Source of the DNA: Paenibacillus polymyxa | GTDB taxonomy: Bacteria > Bacillota > Bacilli > Paenibacillales > Paenibacillaceae | Length of the DNA: 64,000 nt | Direction of reading: 5' to 3' | Assembly (NCBI RefSeq): GCF_015710975.1 | Contig: NZ_CP049783.1 | Location: 1,919,501 to 1,983,500, forward strand | In this document: positions 53,115 through 62,054 of the stretch, piece after piece | Layout: every line of letters begins with the position of its first letter | How positions within the stretch are numbered: position 1 is the first letter of the stretch | Made by a program: the position numbers and the translations under genes | The notes under the pieces: model-generated | Database searches by the model: none | Told to the model about the DNA's origin: nothing | Seen by the model: the letters and a program-made list of their open reading frames with translations, nothing else

Positions 53115-54155
53115 TCATTGATGCAGCGCCAATAAGCCGTGCGTAAGTTCAATAAGCTGAAGGAGATTCCGGGGATCTTTGCCAGTTAAGGTATGGATGC
53201 GCTTCAAGCGGTATTGCAGTGTATTTCGGTGAATGTTTAATTCATCTGCGGTAAAGGAGACACTGCCGTTATGATTAATAAAGCTTCGCAGCGTATCCAG
53301 CAAATCCACGGTATCTTCCAGCTTGCTGACCAGGTGGATTGTGTTAGTCAGGTTGGTTTGGCTTAATTTGACCAAGAATTCGACTTCTGCAAAAGAGACA
53401 ATCTGCACAGGTGGACGCAGAGCTAGTACAACATTCATAGCGGACTTGGCTTGCATATAAACATCGGCAATGCTGTGCTCTTGTCTGCTGATGGCAATCA
53501 GCACATCAGGATGGCTGCGTACAAGTGGTTCCAGTAGCTTGGTCGTTGGTTCCTGATTTTGCATCAGGATGAGATAACTGTCTTCCTCCATCCGAAAGGA
53601 TGGATGCTGCATGAATATATTGGATAATTCGGCGAAATGAGCAGGATCGGAAGGAAGATGCTTTACATATACGGCCGAAGTTTTGAGAAGCAAATCAATG
53701 TGATATTGAGCAGCTTCTTTTTTTATTTTTTGGGTATAGGCTCCCTGATGATTTAACAGCATTTCCAGTACAGATTTTTTGCGGTTGGCCTCATGGGCCA
53801 AGTGCTCCAAGGAAATACGCTGTTCAATCAGGAGAGACACCGTAGTTTTAACAATGTTGCAAAAAGGACGAACTTCGTCAGGATTGCCTGAAATACCAAT
53901 GACACCAACTAGCTCATGATGAATGACAATCGGTTCATTGGTTCCTTTTTTCTCGTAATGTCCGTCCTGCCACACTTCAATCATTTTCCCGGTTTCGAGC
54001 GCCTGAACAGCCCCTTGGTGAATGGTTCCGATTCGTTCACTCTCGCCGCTGCCAATGATGATGCCTCGTTCATTCATAATATTGATATTGTATGGGATAT
54101 CCTTCATCATTTTGTCTACGATGTCTTGGGCTTGTCTTTCGGAGAGCGGAAACAG
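53115..54155 (-). CDS. cdaR: CdaR-family (sugar diacid) transcriptional regulator
   Basis: The frame has an ATG at 54110, but CdaR proteins start further out, and here the frame continues upstream as FPLSERQAQDIVDKMMKDIP. AAGGAGG lies 9 bases before a CTG at 54155-54153, which I take as the start (346 residues). The protein has the sugar-diacid recognition domain (YNINIMNERGIIIGSGESER, then 'EPIVIHHELVGVIGISGNPD') and a C-terminal PucR-type HTH (FINHNGSVSFTADELNIHRN, then TLQYRLKRI). It probably activates the glycerate permease-kinase genes when glycerate or a related acid is present. Confidence 0.85.
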   Translation of the reverse strand: MFPLSERQAQDIVDKMMKDIPYNINIMNERGIIIGSGESERIGTIHQGAVQALETGKMIEVWQDGHYEKKGTNEPIVIHHELVGVIGISGNPDEVRPFCNIVKTTVSLLIEQRISLEHLAHEANRKKSVLEMLLNHQGAYTQKIKKEAAQYHIDLLLKTSAVYVKHLPSDPAHFAELSNIFMQHPSFRMEEDSYLILMQNQEPTTKLLEPLVRSHPDVLIAISRQEHSIADVYMQAKSAMNVVLALRPPVQIVSFAEVEFLVKLSQTNLTNTIHLVSKLEDTVDLLDTLRSFINHNGSVSFTADELNIHRNTLQYRLKRIHTLTGKDPRNLLQLIELTHGLLALHQ

Positions 54156-54316
54156 ATCAGGATTCCTCCTTTATCTAGTGATGTAAGGTGTTTTACTGTA
54201 TCACATTAATTGAAAGGGCTTTCAATTTGTTGTGCATCTGAACAATATAATAAAACAGGGCGCCGAACATGTCAGCCTATTTTATCATAGATATCAAGAA
54301 TAGTTGTATGCGAAAA

Positions 54317-54341
54317 AACAGGGCTCCAAGGAGCACCTGTC
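54317..54341 (-). terminator. Terminator of the RDD gene
   Basis: On the minus strand ACAGGTGCTCC pairs with GGAGCCCTGT over TT, followed by TTTTTTCG. Confidence 0.8.
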
Positions 54342-54387
54342 TTTTGCGTCTTATTCTTTCATTATTCGTCCTGGTCCGTCACGATGT

Positions 54388-55515
54388 CTAAGGTCGAACC
54401 TCACGAAAGCTATAGGTAATATCATGAATTTCTTTCTTTAAACGGCTATATTTTGATGCAGGCGTATACCCGATGATCTGGTAGAAATTATTTTCAGTCT
54501 CAATAATGGCTACATGGGTGACATAATGGTTTATATCTTTCTGTCCTTTAATCGTGAACTGAGTGGCTGGATATCCTTGAATCGTGGTGTTGGATGAAGG
54601 TCCTACTGTAGAGAGATTAAACTCTTTGGTCATGTTGTTTTGAATTTTCTTTGTGTAGTACTGGCGCGTTACATTACCCAATTTCTCTTTCGAATTGGAT
54701 CGTACGATAACAGACTTTTCAATGTAGGGATTGAATATTGCAATATCTGCTTTTCCTTCCCGGTCCGGGTCTGTCGACCAGTCTAGTGGGGCAGAAATCT
54801 GAAAATGTCCATCTCTACTTACAAAGCTCTGCTCCTGCTTGCTTACCGGAGCTTCATTGGACTTGTAACTGTTTGCCAGTACAAAAATAGCATTTACAAA
54901 CGAGGCTCCCAAGATCACCATTGCGGTAAAAAATATGAAGAGCGACCGTCTCATTGTCTTTTTGCTAATCGGCTCCAAGTCCCGCACCTTTACCACATAT
55001 GTACCTGCAGCTAAATCACCAATTCGTTGTCTAGAGGCAGTTACTAACACGCTGATACCAGCAGGTAGTGAACCCATTAGCAATGGATTGGTGTCTATTA
55101 ACCTGAGCAGCGTACGAATGAGTGATTTAAGAAAACCAGGAGGTCTTCCTTCTCCGGTAACCACCTTAATACGAAAAACGAATTTGCCAAGCGTATAGCC
55201 TGTGTAACCCTCCAAGAGCAAATAATAGCAGAAGAAAGCTATAATCAGAATGCAACGGGAAGCAATCGCTAAGGGCAACAACCATCTGTCTGTTATCTGA
55301 ATGACTGAGATAAAGAAACAAATATACCCGATTATAAAAAATATAAAATCAAAAAGGGTTGCTCCCCAACGTCTAAACAAAATAGACGAACCGTAGGTTT
55401 TTGATATTTCGGCCATTCTGTTTGTTTCCCCATAGTTTTGCCCATGCCGAATGTACTTCTCTCTTGCTGCTACTTGTGAATTCTGTGGGATGTGCTGGTC
55501 TTCCAAATCGTACAC
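54388..55515 (-). CDS. RDD-family membrane protein with extracytoplasmic domain
   Basis: The 375-residue protein opens with about 45 polar residues. An RDD domain follows (FRRWGATLFDFIFFIIGYIC with Arg-Asp, then GYTLGKFVFRIKVVTGEGRP, then RQRIGDLAAGTYVVKV), with about three helices. A further helix lies near 190-212 (SLFIFFTAMVILGASFVNAI), and then an outside domain of about 150 residues (SRDGHFQISAPLDWSTD ... FYQIIGYTPASKYSRLKKEI) resembling PsbP/DUF-type folds of surface proteins. RDD proteins have been linked to ion exchange, but no role is firm. A single-gene unit. Confidence 0.8.
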   Translation of the reverse strand: MYDLEDQHIPQNSQVAAREKYIRHGQNYGETNRMAEISKTYGSSILFRRWGATLFDFIFFIIGYICFFISVIQITDRWLLPLAIASRCILIIAFFCYYLLLEGYTGYTLGKFVFRIKVVTGEGRPPGFLKSLIRTLLRLIDTNPLLMGSLPAGISVLVTASRQRIGDLAAGTYVVKVRDLEPISKKTMRRSLFIFFTAMVILGASFVNAIFVLANSYKSNEAPVSKQEQSFVSRDGHFQISAPLDWSTDPDREGKADIAIFNPYIEKSVIVRSNSKEKLGNVTRQYYTKKIQNNMTKEFNLSTVGPSSNTTIQGYPATQFTIKGQKDINHYVTHVAIIETENNFYQIIGYTPASKYSRLKKEIHDITYSFREVRP

Positions 55516-55753
55516 CTCATTTTAATAATCCATAATTTAAAAACACACTCCTTATATAACGGTCTTTTTATCATCCATGATTAGGAAAACATTCTATAAA
55601 CAAAGAACTAATTATAAATATCCCTTTAGAGGTATTCTTTCATTTACATTATAATTGGAAGAAGCAAGTAATGATCATCGAATATTGAACTTAGCGGCGT
55701 AGGTATGCAAGGAAAAGCTTGCGAAAGTGAACAACGGAGAAGGCGGTGAGAAT

Positions 55754-56311
55754 ATGAAATGTGAGTTTCCGGTTATAACAACCGAACGTCTTGTATTACG
55801 AAAAATGGTAGCGACGGACAGCAAGGACATGTTGGAATACTTTTCAGATGAGCAGGTGATGAAGTTTTACGGGCTGAGCCCATTTGAGTCTGAACAGGAG
55901 GCACTGGATGAGATCCGTTGGTATGATCGGATTTTTGGGACAGATCAGGGAATCCGCTGGGCTCTTCAAACGAAGGAAGGTAAAATCATCGGTTCTTGCG
56001 GATTTCATAACTGGGATCAACGTCATCACCGGGCAGAAATGGGCTATGAATTGTCCAGAGCCTATTGGGGTCAAGGGTTAATGTCCGAGGCACTTGCGGC
56101 TGTGATCAACTATGGGTTTCATACCCTACCGTTGAACCGCATTCAGGCGCTAGTAGAGCCGGAGAATACACAATCCTTGCGTTTGCTTGAAAAAGCAGGC
56201 TTTCGGCAGGAAGGAATCCTGTCCCAGTATGAATTTACATCCGGGAAATATGATGATCTTTGCATGTGCGCACCCGTTAAATCAGAATATATCAATCGTT
56301 CTCAGAAATGA
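55754..56311 (+). CDS. GNAT acetyltransferase, RimJ/RimL type
   Basis: I use the ATG at 55754 with GGCGGTGAG upstream; a GTG 27 bases earlier keeps the frame. The 185-residue product begins ITTERLVLRKMVATDSKDML. It contains GYELSRAYWGQGLMSEALAA (acetyl-CoA loop in the form Q-x-x-G-x-x/A) and 'LNRIQALVEPENTQSLRLLE' with KAGFRQEGIL. The substrate is unknown. Its 3' end overlaps the convergent GNAT gene by 20 bases. Confidence 0.9.
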   Translation: MKCEFPVITTERLVLRKMVATDSKDMLEYFSDEQVMKFYGLSPFESEQEALDEIRWYDRIFGTDQGIRWALQTKEGKIIGSCGFHNWDQRHHRAEMGYELSRAYWGQGLMSEALAAVINYGFHTLPLNRIQALVEPENTQSLRLLEKAGFRQEGILSQYEFTSGKYDDLCMCAPVKSEYINRSQK

Positions 56312-57176
56312 GAGAAGTAGTTGGATCAAGGGGTATACACATTTCATATTGCTCAATAGGGTCCTTCGAGAAGCCTGTTTTTTGGATAAAGCCTTCAAGA
56401 GAGTTATTGTCGGACAGGCAGATATATACCTTCTCGACCTTTTGGGTTTCTGCCGCTTTATGAAGTAGGGTACGTCCAAGGCCTTGGTTTCGATGTTTGG
56501 GATCGACCCAAAGAAAGTTGATTTTACCTTGAGCACTCATAGCAATCATACCGACTCGGGTTTGATTCACCGCATAGATGCCGAGAAAAACTTCCTGTGT
56601 GCTGTTAGCGTAATAAGGTGTGTCACTTTGCCAATGGATGTGACAGTCGGTAAGAGTTGTACGAAAATCTGCGACATCATCAAATGTTAGTTTCTTAAAC
56701 ATGTACGGTGATGAGGGAGCGGGAGAGATTGATGGGACAGTACCGTTGTAGTATTTTAGCGTATAGCGTACCTCATAGCCGTGCTTTTTATAGAACTGGA
56801 CAGCCCGATCATTATCCGTAATGACTTCGAGCCATAGCTGCTGACAGTTCTCGGATATGGCCGTTTGTTTATGCAATTCGAGCAACCTGTTGCTAATACC
56901 CTGGCCACGGTAAGCTGGACCGATGCATAGCGTGCCGCAACGCATGGTCTTATACCCGTCAAACTGCCGGATACCGCCTAGAATCAAGCCAATTGGCTGA
57001 TCTTCATCCATGGCAAGGAAAGAGTGGCTCCGTGAATTACCCTCCGGACCGAAAAAACGTGCCGCGAAATCGTCTTGTTCCATGGTCAGGCGAATGGAAT
57101 AGTCTGAGAATCCGAGCGAAAATGCCTGGAAAATGTGCTCCATGCTGACTTCATTGCATCTCAAATAGGTGATCAC
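56292..57176 (-). CDS. Tandem-domain GNAT acetyltransferase
   Basis: The 294-residue protein holds two GNAT domains. The first (about 1-145) has GTLCIGPAYRGQGISNRLLE and WLEVITDNDRAVQFYKKHGY. The second (about 155-290) has 'FLWVDPKHRNQGLGRTLLHK' and VYICLSDNNSLEGFIQKTGF. Both keep the R/Q-x-x-G-x-G/A acetyl-CoA loop, so both could bind cofactor. Length is about twice that of a single GNAT protein. The substrate is unknown. Confidence 0.88.
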   Translation of the reverse strand: MITYLRCNEVSMEHIFQAFSLGFSDYSIRLTMEQDDFAARFFGPEGNSRSHSFLAMDEDQPIGLILGGIRQFDGYKTMRCGTLCIGPAYRGQGISNRLLELHKQTAISENCQQLWLEVITDNDRAVQFYKKHGYEVRYTLKYYNGTVPSISPAPSSPYMFKKLTFDDVADFRTTLTDCHIHWQSDTPYYANSTQEVFLGIYAVNQTRVGMIAMSAQGKINFLWVDPKHRNQGLGRTLLHKAAETQKVEKVYICLSDNNSLEGFIQKTGFSKDPIEQYEMCIPLDPTTSLISEND

Positions 57177-57338
57177 TGTTCTTCCTCCTGAAAATCCAGT
57201 ATATTGGGATTGTCTTATTATACACTCCGTATGTTGCTGTAGGGTTACAATGAGTATATCGATAAGCTAATATAAGGCTAACAAAATATAACCCGGTATG
57301 CCTGGACATTCTTTATTGTTGGAAGATAGGAGATTGGA

Positions 57339-59291
57339 ATGAACAAAAGGCAAGTAGAAATTTTCCGCAAGTTGTTAACTGAATCGAACCGACTGTGGTT
57401 AGTGCAGGATCTGGCCGATCAAACGGATTGCTCAGAAAAGACGATTCGAAACGATCTAAAAGTAATTGAAGAATATCTAGTCAAGCACTCCAATGCCAAT
57501 CTGGTGAGAAGACCGGGACGTGGCATTTATTTGGAGATCAGTGAAGCGGAGCAGGCTGATTTATTTCACCGGCTGTATGCAGGCGATAGTACAGCCCAGC
57601 ATGAATCGGATGAGGAGAGGGTGCTGCATCTCGCCTATCGGCTCTTGATGGATGCCAAGCCTGTAACGATACAAGATCTGGCCTCTCAGTATTATGTGAA
57701 CAAGACGGTGATCCGTAGAGATATGGAAAAGATTGATGACTGGCTGCACAGCTTTGATCTTGCCTTGATTACCAAGCAGCGCGTAGGCTTGACCATTCAA
57801 GGCACTGAGAAAAACAAGCGGATCGCTTTGGCGCGGATGAATCAGCTGATTGATAGTCCTGAGTTGACGGGACAGATGATGCGCAAGCAGTTTGAGCCAC
57901 ACGAGATTGCCACCATCCATCATGAATTAAAAGTATTTCAAAAGCATCATGAACTCAGCTTTACGGATGAAGCCTTTGAGGGTCTCATGCTCCATATTCT
58001 CTTAATGGTCAAACGAACCAAGCTGGGACAGCCCATTTCTCTCTCCGAACAAGACATTGCCTTTTTGCAGGAGAAGGTTGAGTTTACATGGGCTACTGCG
58101 TTTTTACGGCAGCTGCAAAAGCTGTTCTCCGTACCTTTTTCCAAGGAAGAAACGGCCTATCTAACCCTGCATTTGCTGGGCGGAAAGTTCCGTTACCAGC
58201 AAGAGGATAGAAAGGGGAAACAAAGCGATCTGGCAGACAGCCATCCGCTTTTGCCTAAACTGATTGAGCAGTTAGTCCGGCGGATGTCGGAGCTGAATAT
58301 GATTGACTTTTCCAAAGATAAGATGTTGCTGAAAGGGTTGAAAGTCCATTTATATACGACCCTGAATCGGCTTCAATATGGGTTGACGGTGTCTAATCCT
58401 ATGCTGACTGAGATCAAGAAGATGTACCCTTACATGTTCGACCGGGTTATTATTACGCTGGAAGAGGTAGGGAATTTGGTTCGGTTATCGTTCCCCGAGG
58501 AGGAAGCGGCGTATTTAACGCTACATTTTCAGGCTTCTGTGGAGCGACTTCACCAGAAAGAAAGTCATCCTCAGAGGGCCATTATCGTGTGTCACATGGG
58601 CATTGGTATGTCCCAGCTATTGCGCACAAAGGTGGAACGTAAGTTTCCGGCTGTACATGTGGAGACAACTCTTTCGAAGGCAGAAGTCCAGGACTATCTG
58701 GCAACCCGGGAGGTGGATCTGATCATTACAACCGTGGATCTTCCAGAGCTTAGTGTTCCGCATATTCTCGTCTCTCCATTGCTAGATGCCAAGGATGAGC
58801 GTCAACTGGAGCAAGTGATCAGACGAATGGATGAGCCGGACCCTAGAGTCGCAGATGAATCTGTATTTTTTAAGTACACAACACCTTTTTTAGTCTTTCC
58901 CCAGCAAGAAGTGCAGCGTCCCGAACAATTGATTTCCAAGCTGGCGCAAATACTGGAGGACAAAGGATATGTGGAAACAGGTTATGTGGACAGCGTATTG
59001 GCGCGAGAGAAAATGTCGGCTACGACGATCGGGGGAGGCATAGCCATCCCGCATGGCGGCTCAGAGTGGATAAGGCAGTCAGCCATTGTAGTCGCTACTT
59101 TAAAGAAGCCACTTACTTGGGGAACCGAGAAAGTGGAGCTTGTGTTCTTGCTTGCGGTAAAACAGGATGGGCGGGAAGAAATGCGGCAGTTATTTAAGGA
59201 GTTGTCCCTAATCAGTGAGCAGCCAGCTCTAGTTCATGCTTTATCCAAGGAGACCGATGCGATGAGACTATTAGGGAAGCTAAAGGGATAA
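57339..59291 (+). CDS. manR: ManR-type PRD activator with PTS domains
   Basis: The 650-residue regulator has, in order: two HTH domains (LVQDLADQTDCSEKTIRNDL; then YYVNKTVIRRDMEKIDDWLH), two PTS-regulation domains with phosphorylatable His (about 185-290 and 300-400), an EIIB-like domain (IIVCHMGIGMSQLLRTKVER with Cys near 418) and an EIIA-like domain (IGGGIAIPHGGSE near 565-577). Length and order match ManR of B. subtilis. It activates the manP promoter when mannose transport drains its EIIB phosphate and HPr phosphorylates its PRD. AGGAG lies 7 bases before the ATG. Confidence 0.88.
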   Translation: MNKRQVEIFRKLLTESNRLWLVQDLADQTDCSEKTIRNDLKVIEEYLVKHSNANLVRRPGRGIYLEISEAEQADLFHRLYAGDSTAQHESDEERVLHLAYRLLMDAKPVTIQDLASQYYVNKTVIRRDMEKIDDWLHSFDLALITKQRVGLTIQGTEKNKRIALARMNQLIDSPELTGQMMRKQFEPHEIATIHHELKVFQKHHELSFTDEAFEGLMLHILLMVKRTKLGQPISLSEQDIAFLQEKVEFTWATAFLRQLQKLFSVPFSKEETAYLTLHLLGGKFRYQQEDRKGKQSDLADSHPLLPKLIEQLVRRMSELNMIDFSKDKMLLKGLKVHLYTTLNRLQYGLTVSNPMLTEIKKMYPYMFDRVIITLEEVGNLVRLSFPEEEAAYLTLHFQASVERLHQKESHPQRAIIVCHMGIGMSQLLRTKVERKFPAVHVETTLSKAEVQDYLATREVDLIITTVDLPELSVPHILVSPLLDAKDERQLEQVIRRMDEPDPRVADESVFFKYTTPFLVFPQQEVQRPEQLISKLAQILEDKGYVETGYVDSVLAREKMSATTIGGGIAIPHGGSEWIRQSAIVVATLKKPLTWGTEKVELVFLLAVKQDGREEMRQLFKELSLISEQPALVHALSKETDAMRLLGKLKG

Positions 59292-59316
59292 ACTAAATTA
59301 AAAGCCATGCTTTGGA

Positions 59317-59347
59317 ACAGGACTTATAGATAAGTCCTGTTTTTTTG
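59317..59347 (+). terminator. manR terminator
   Basis: ACAGGACTTA pairs with TAAGTCCTGT over TAGA, followed by TTTTTTTG. Confidence 0.88.
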
Positions 59348-59369
59348 TCCGTATTATTCTATTTTTCCG

Positions 59370-59439
59370 AAAGTTCCGGTAAAAAGTTCGCCCGATAACA
59401 GCAAAAAAGGCGGTTATACTATCAATGTAAGCGGAAACA
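59370..59439 (+). promoter_or_regulatory. manP promoter with activator repeats and cre
   Basis: AAAGTTC occurs twice, 13 bases apart (59370-59376 and 59383-59389), ahead of TATACT (59415-59420), which has no good -35. This is what an activator-dependent promoter should look like. TGTAAGCGGAAACA (59426-59439) matches cre at 13 of 14 positions, just past the start of transcription, so CcpA would act as a roadblock. Confidence 0.6.
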
Positions 59440-59460
59440 CCAGAGAGAAGGGGAATGACT

Positions 59461-61458
59461 ATGAAGATATTAGCGATTACCTCATGTCCTAACGGAATTG
59501 CACATACGTATATGGCAGCTGAGAATCTGCAAAAGGCAGCAGCCAAGCTGGGTATCGAGATGAAGGTCGAGACACAAGGCTCCATTGGAGTAGAAAATCA
59601 ACTAACGGAGCAGGAGATCCGTGAAGCGGATGGCATTATTATTGCAGCGGATAAGACGGTGGTCAAAGACCGCTTCGTCGGCAAGAAATTGCTGGTCGTT
59701 GGAGTACAAGATGGGATTCGCCGTCCGGAAGAATTGATCCAGCGGGTGATGAAGGGGAATGTGCCTGTGTACCAGGCAGAGTCACGTGCCTCCGAAGCTA
59801 GCTCACAGGAGAATAAACCGAAGCAAAATCCTATCTACCGCCACTTGATGAATGGTGTATCCTATATGGTGCCCTTTATCGTCATTGGGGGATTGCTCAT
59901 TGCCATTGCATTGACGATTGGTGGTGAGAAGACACCAGGCGGTCTGGTTATACCGGACGGTTCATTTTGGAAGACGGTTCAGGATATCGGTTCGGCTTCG
60001 TTTACCTTTATGATACCCATCCTCGCTGGATTCATCGCGATGAGTATTGCGGATAGACCGGGGCTTGCACCGGGTATGGTTGGCGGATTCATTGCTGCGA
60101 ACGGCAGTTTTTATGGAAGTGAGGCGGGAGCCGGATTTATCGGCGGAATTATCGCTGGTTTCCTGGCGGGTTATGTTGCACTGGGTATTCGGAAAATGAA
60201 GGTTGGGCGAGCGTTACAGCCGATCATGCCTATTATTATTATCCCTGTGTTGTCATCTTTAATTGTAGGATTAATCTTTGTCTTTATCATCGGTTCTCCA
60301 GTCGCACAATTGTTTGAAGCTTTAACGGGTTGGCTTGCAGGTATGCAAGGTACAAGTTCAATTTTATTGGCACTGATTTTAGGTGCTATGATCTCCTTCG
60401 ATATGGGTGGTCCAGTCAATAAAGTAGCATTTTTATTCGGCTCGGCCATGATTGGTGAAGGAAATTACGAAATTATGGGACCGATCGCCGTTGCGATTTG
60501 TATTCCACCGATTGGAATGGGACTTGCAGCAATGATCAACAAACGTAAATTTGCACCAGCAGAACGCGAAGCTGGGAAAGCGACATTCACGATGGGATTA
60601 TTCGGTATTACTGAAGGAGCGATTCCCTTCGCTGCACAAGATCCATTGCGTGTTATTCCTAGTATCATGGCAGGATCTATGGTCGGTTCAGTCATTGCGA
60701 TGTTGGGAAATGTAGGAGATAAGGTAGCTCATGGTGGACCGATTGTAGCCATTCTTGGTGCAGTGGACAATGTGTTCATGTTCTTCATTGCTGTTATTGT
60801 CGGAGCAGCCGTCTCAGTTATCCTGGTGAGTCTGCTGAAAAGGGATATTGCAACTGCAAATCCGGCTGTTGCTGGAGAAGAGACATCTGGAAATTCTGCC
60901 GCAGTAACGGAACAATCTACGATGACTACGACTGCCGCCGAGTCATCAGCTTCAGCGATTGCATATAACGAGCCCGAGGTATCTTCGCAAGCCATTCACA
61001 TTGAGAAGTTGACAGATATTGTAACGATGGATCTGATTGATCTGGATCTGGAAGGAACGACACAGGATGCCGTGATTGATGAAATGATCGGAACACTTGA
61101 GAGAAATGGAGCCGTAAGTTCTGCCAGTGGTTTTAAACAGGCCATATTGGACCGAGAGAAGGAAAGCTCCACAGGCATTGGAATGAATATTGCCATCCCT
61201 CACGGTAAATCGGAAGCTGTACTGAAGCCAAGCGTGGTCTTTGGATTGAAGCGGAGCGGAGTGGACTGGAAAAGCTTGGACGGCAGTGAAGCGAAACTAA
61301 TCTTCATGATTGCTGTTCCGCGTAATAGCAAGGACAATGCACATCTGAAGGTGCTGCAAATGCTGTCTCGTAAGCTGATGGACGATCATTTCAGAGAAGC
61401 ACTTCTGGCGGTTACTACCAAGGAAGATGCATATGAATTGTTGTCCCAGGTACATTAA
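59461..61458 (+). CDS. manP: PTS mannose/fructose permease EIIBCA
   Basis: I use the ATG at 59461 (AGAAGGGG, 7 bases) over one two codons earlier. The 665-residue protein has an N-terminal EIIB domain (ITSCPNGIAHTYMAAENLQK with phospho-Cys9), a membrane EIIC domain with about eight to ten helices (NGVSYMVPFIVIGGLLIAIA ... ILGAMISFDMGGPVNKVAFL, ITEGAIPFAAQDPLRVIPSI), an Ala/Ser/Thr-rich linker (about 478-515) and a C-terminal EIIA domain with phospho-His near 581 in MNIAIPHGKSEAV. The B-C-A order and the text match Bacillus ManP from memory; FruA has A-B-C. manA is not next to it: a terminator follows. Confidence 0.93.
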   Translation: MKILAITSCPNGIAHTYMAAENLQKAAAKLGIEMKVETQGSIGVENQLTEQEIREADGIIIAADKTVVKDRFVGKKLLVVGVQDGIRRPEELIQRVMKGNVPVYQAESRASEASSQENKPKQNPIYRHLMNGVSYMVPFIVIGGLLIAIALTIGGEKTPGGLVIPDGSFWKTVQDIGSASFTFMIPILAGFIAMSIADRPGLAPGMVGGFIAANGSFYGSEAGAGFIGGIIAGFLAGYVALGIRKMKVGRALQPIMPIIIIPVLSSLIVGLIFVFIIGSPVAQLFEALTGWLAGMQGTSSILLALILGAMISFDMGGPVNKVAFLFGSAMIGEGNYEIMGPIAVAICIPPIGMGLAAMINKRKFAPAEREAGKATFTMGLFGITEGAIPFAAQDPLRVIPSIMAGSMVGSVIAMLGNVGDKVAHGGPIVAILGAVDNVFMFFIAVIVGAAVSVILVSLLKRDIATANPAVAGEETSGNSAAVTEQSTMTTTAAESSASAIAYNEPEVSSQAIHIEKLTDIVTMDLIDLDLEGTTQDAVIDEMIGTLERNGAVSSASGFKQAILDREKESSTGIGMNIAIPHGKSEAVLKPSVVFGLKRSGVDWKSLDGSEAKLIFMIAVPRNSKDNAHLKVLQMLSRKLMDDHFREALLAVTTKEDAYELLSQVH

Positions 61459-61522
61459 TTCCATACGCTAAGCAGAACATATTGTAATCCCTAACGGAAC
61501 GCGCTGCAACGATAGTAAACGC

Positions 61523-61562
61523 AAAAGCAGTCTATCCTCATTTAAGGATAGACTGCTCTTTT
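61523..61562 (+). terminator. manP terminator
   Basis: AGCAGTCTATCCT pairs with AGGATAGACTGCT over 6 bases, followed by CTTTTATA. AAAA on the other side may let it serve the convergent DUF3243 gene. Confidence 0.85.
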
Positions 61563-61597
61563 ATAGTAAAATATTATTCTTCATCAATTAAATATTT

Positions 61598-61939
61598 CTA
61601 CGAGGATTGAGCCACGCGTACGAGCATATGAGCAAGCGCGTGCTGCTGCTCTTTGTCCCCTACCTTCCACAATTCCTGAAGAAGCTTCTCCTCGCTATTG
61701 CGCGGTTCTTCCTTGGCTGCCAGATAGCCTGCGATCTTCTCAGCTGCTTTTGCCATCACTTCTTCATTCAAGCCGATTTTTTGAGCCATTTCAATTTTGT
61801 CGCTCAAATAACTTTTGAATGAATCAAAGCTGCCCAAAATGTCATCCTTTTTGCTGTCGTCTATCCGATTTAATGTGTCATCTATCTTGTTCAGGGCCAC
61901 TTCGCCTTCCTTATTTACAACATGATTATGCTCTGCCAT
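61598..61939 (-). CDS. DUF3243 family protein (YmfJ-like)
   Basis: The 113-residue acidic, helical protein ends in the DUF3243 block: FDSFKSYLSDKIEMAQKIGL, then 'KIAGYLAAKEEPRNSEEKLL' and QELWKVGDKEQQHALAHMLV. The Bacillus relative YmfJ has about 85 residues; the extra here is an N-terminal charged segment (NKIDDTLNRIDDSKKDD). The role is unknown. GAGGAGGC forms a good RBS. No neighbour suggests a function. Confidence 0.88.
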   Translation of the reverse strand: MAEHNHVVNKEGEVALNKIDDTLNRIDDSKKDDILGSFDSFKSYLSDKIEMAQKIGLNEEVMAKAAEKIAGYLAAKEEPRNSEEKLLQELWKVGDKEQQHALAHMLVRVAQSS

Positions 61940-62054
61940 TTCTAACGCCTCCTCAAGATTGTTTTCTAGGATAAGGACTGCTTGCGGTACAGTAGTACTT
62001 ACCCCGGCTCACTAAAATGAAAACGGTGAGAAGCGGAGTGCAGGGAGACAATTG

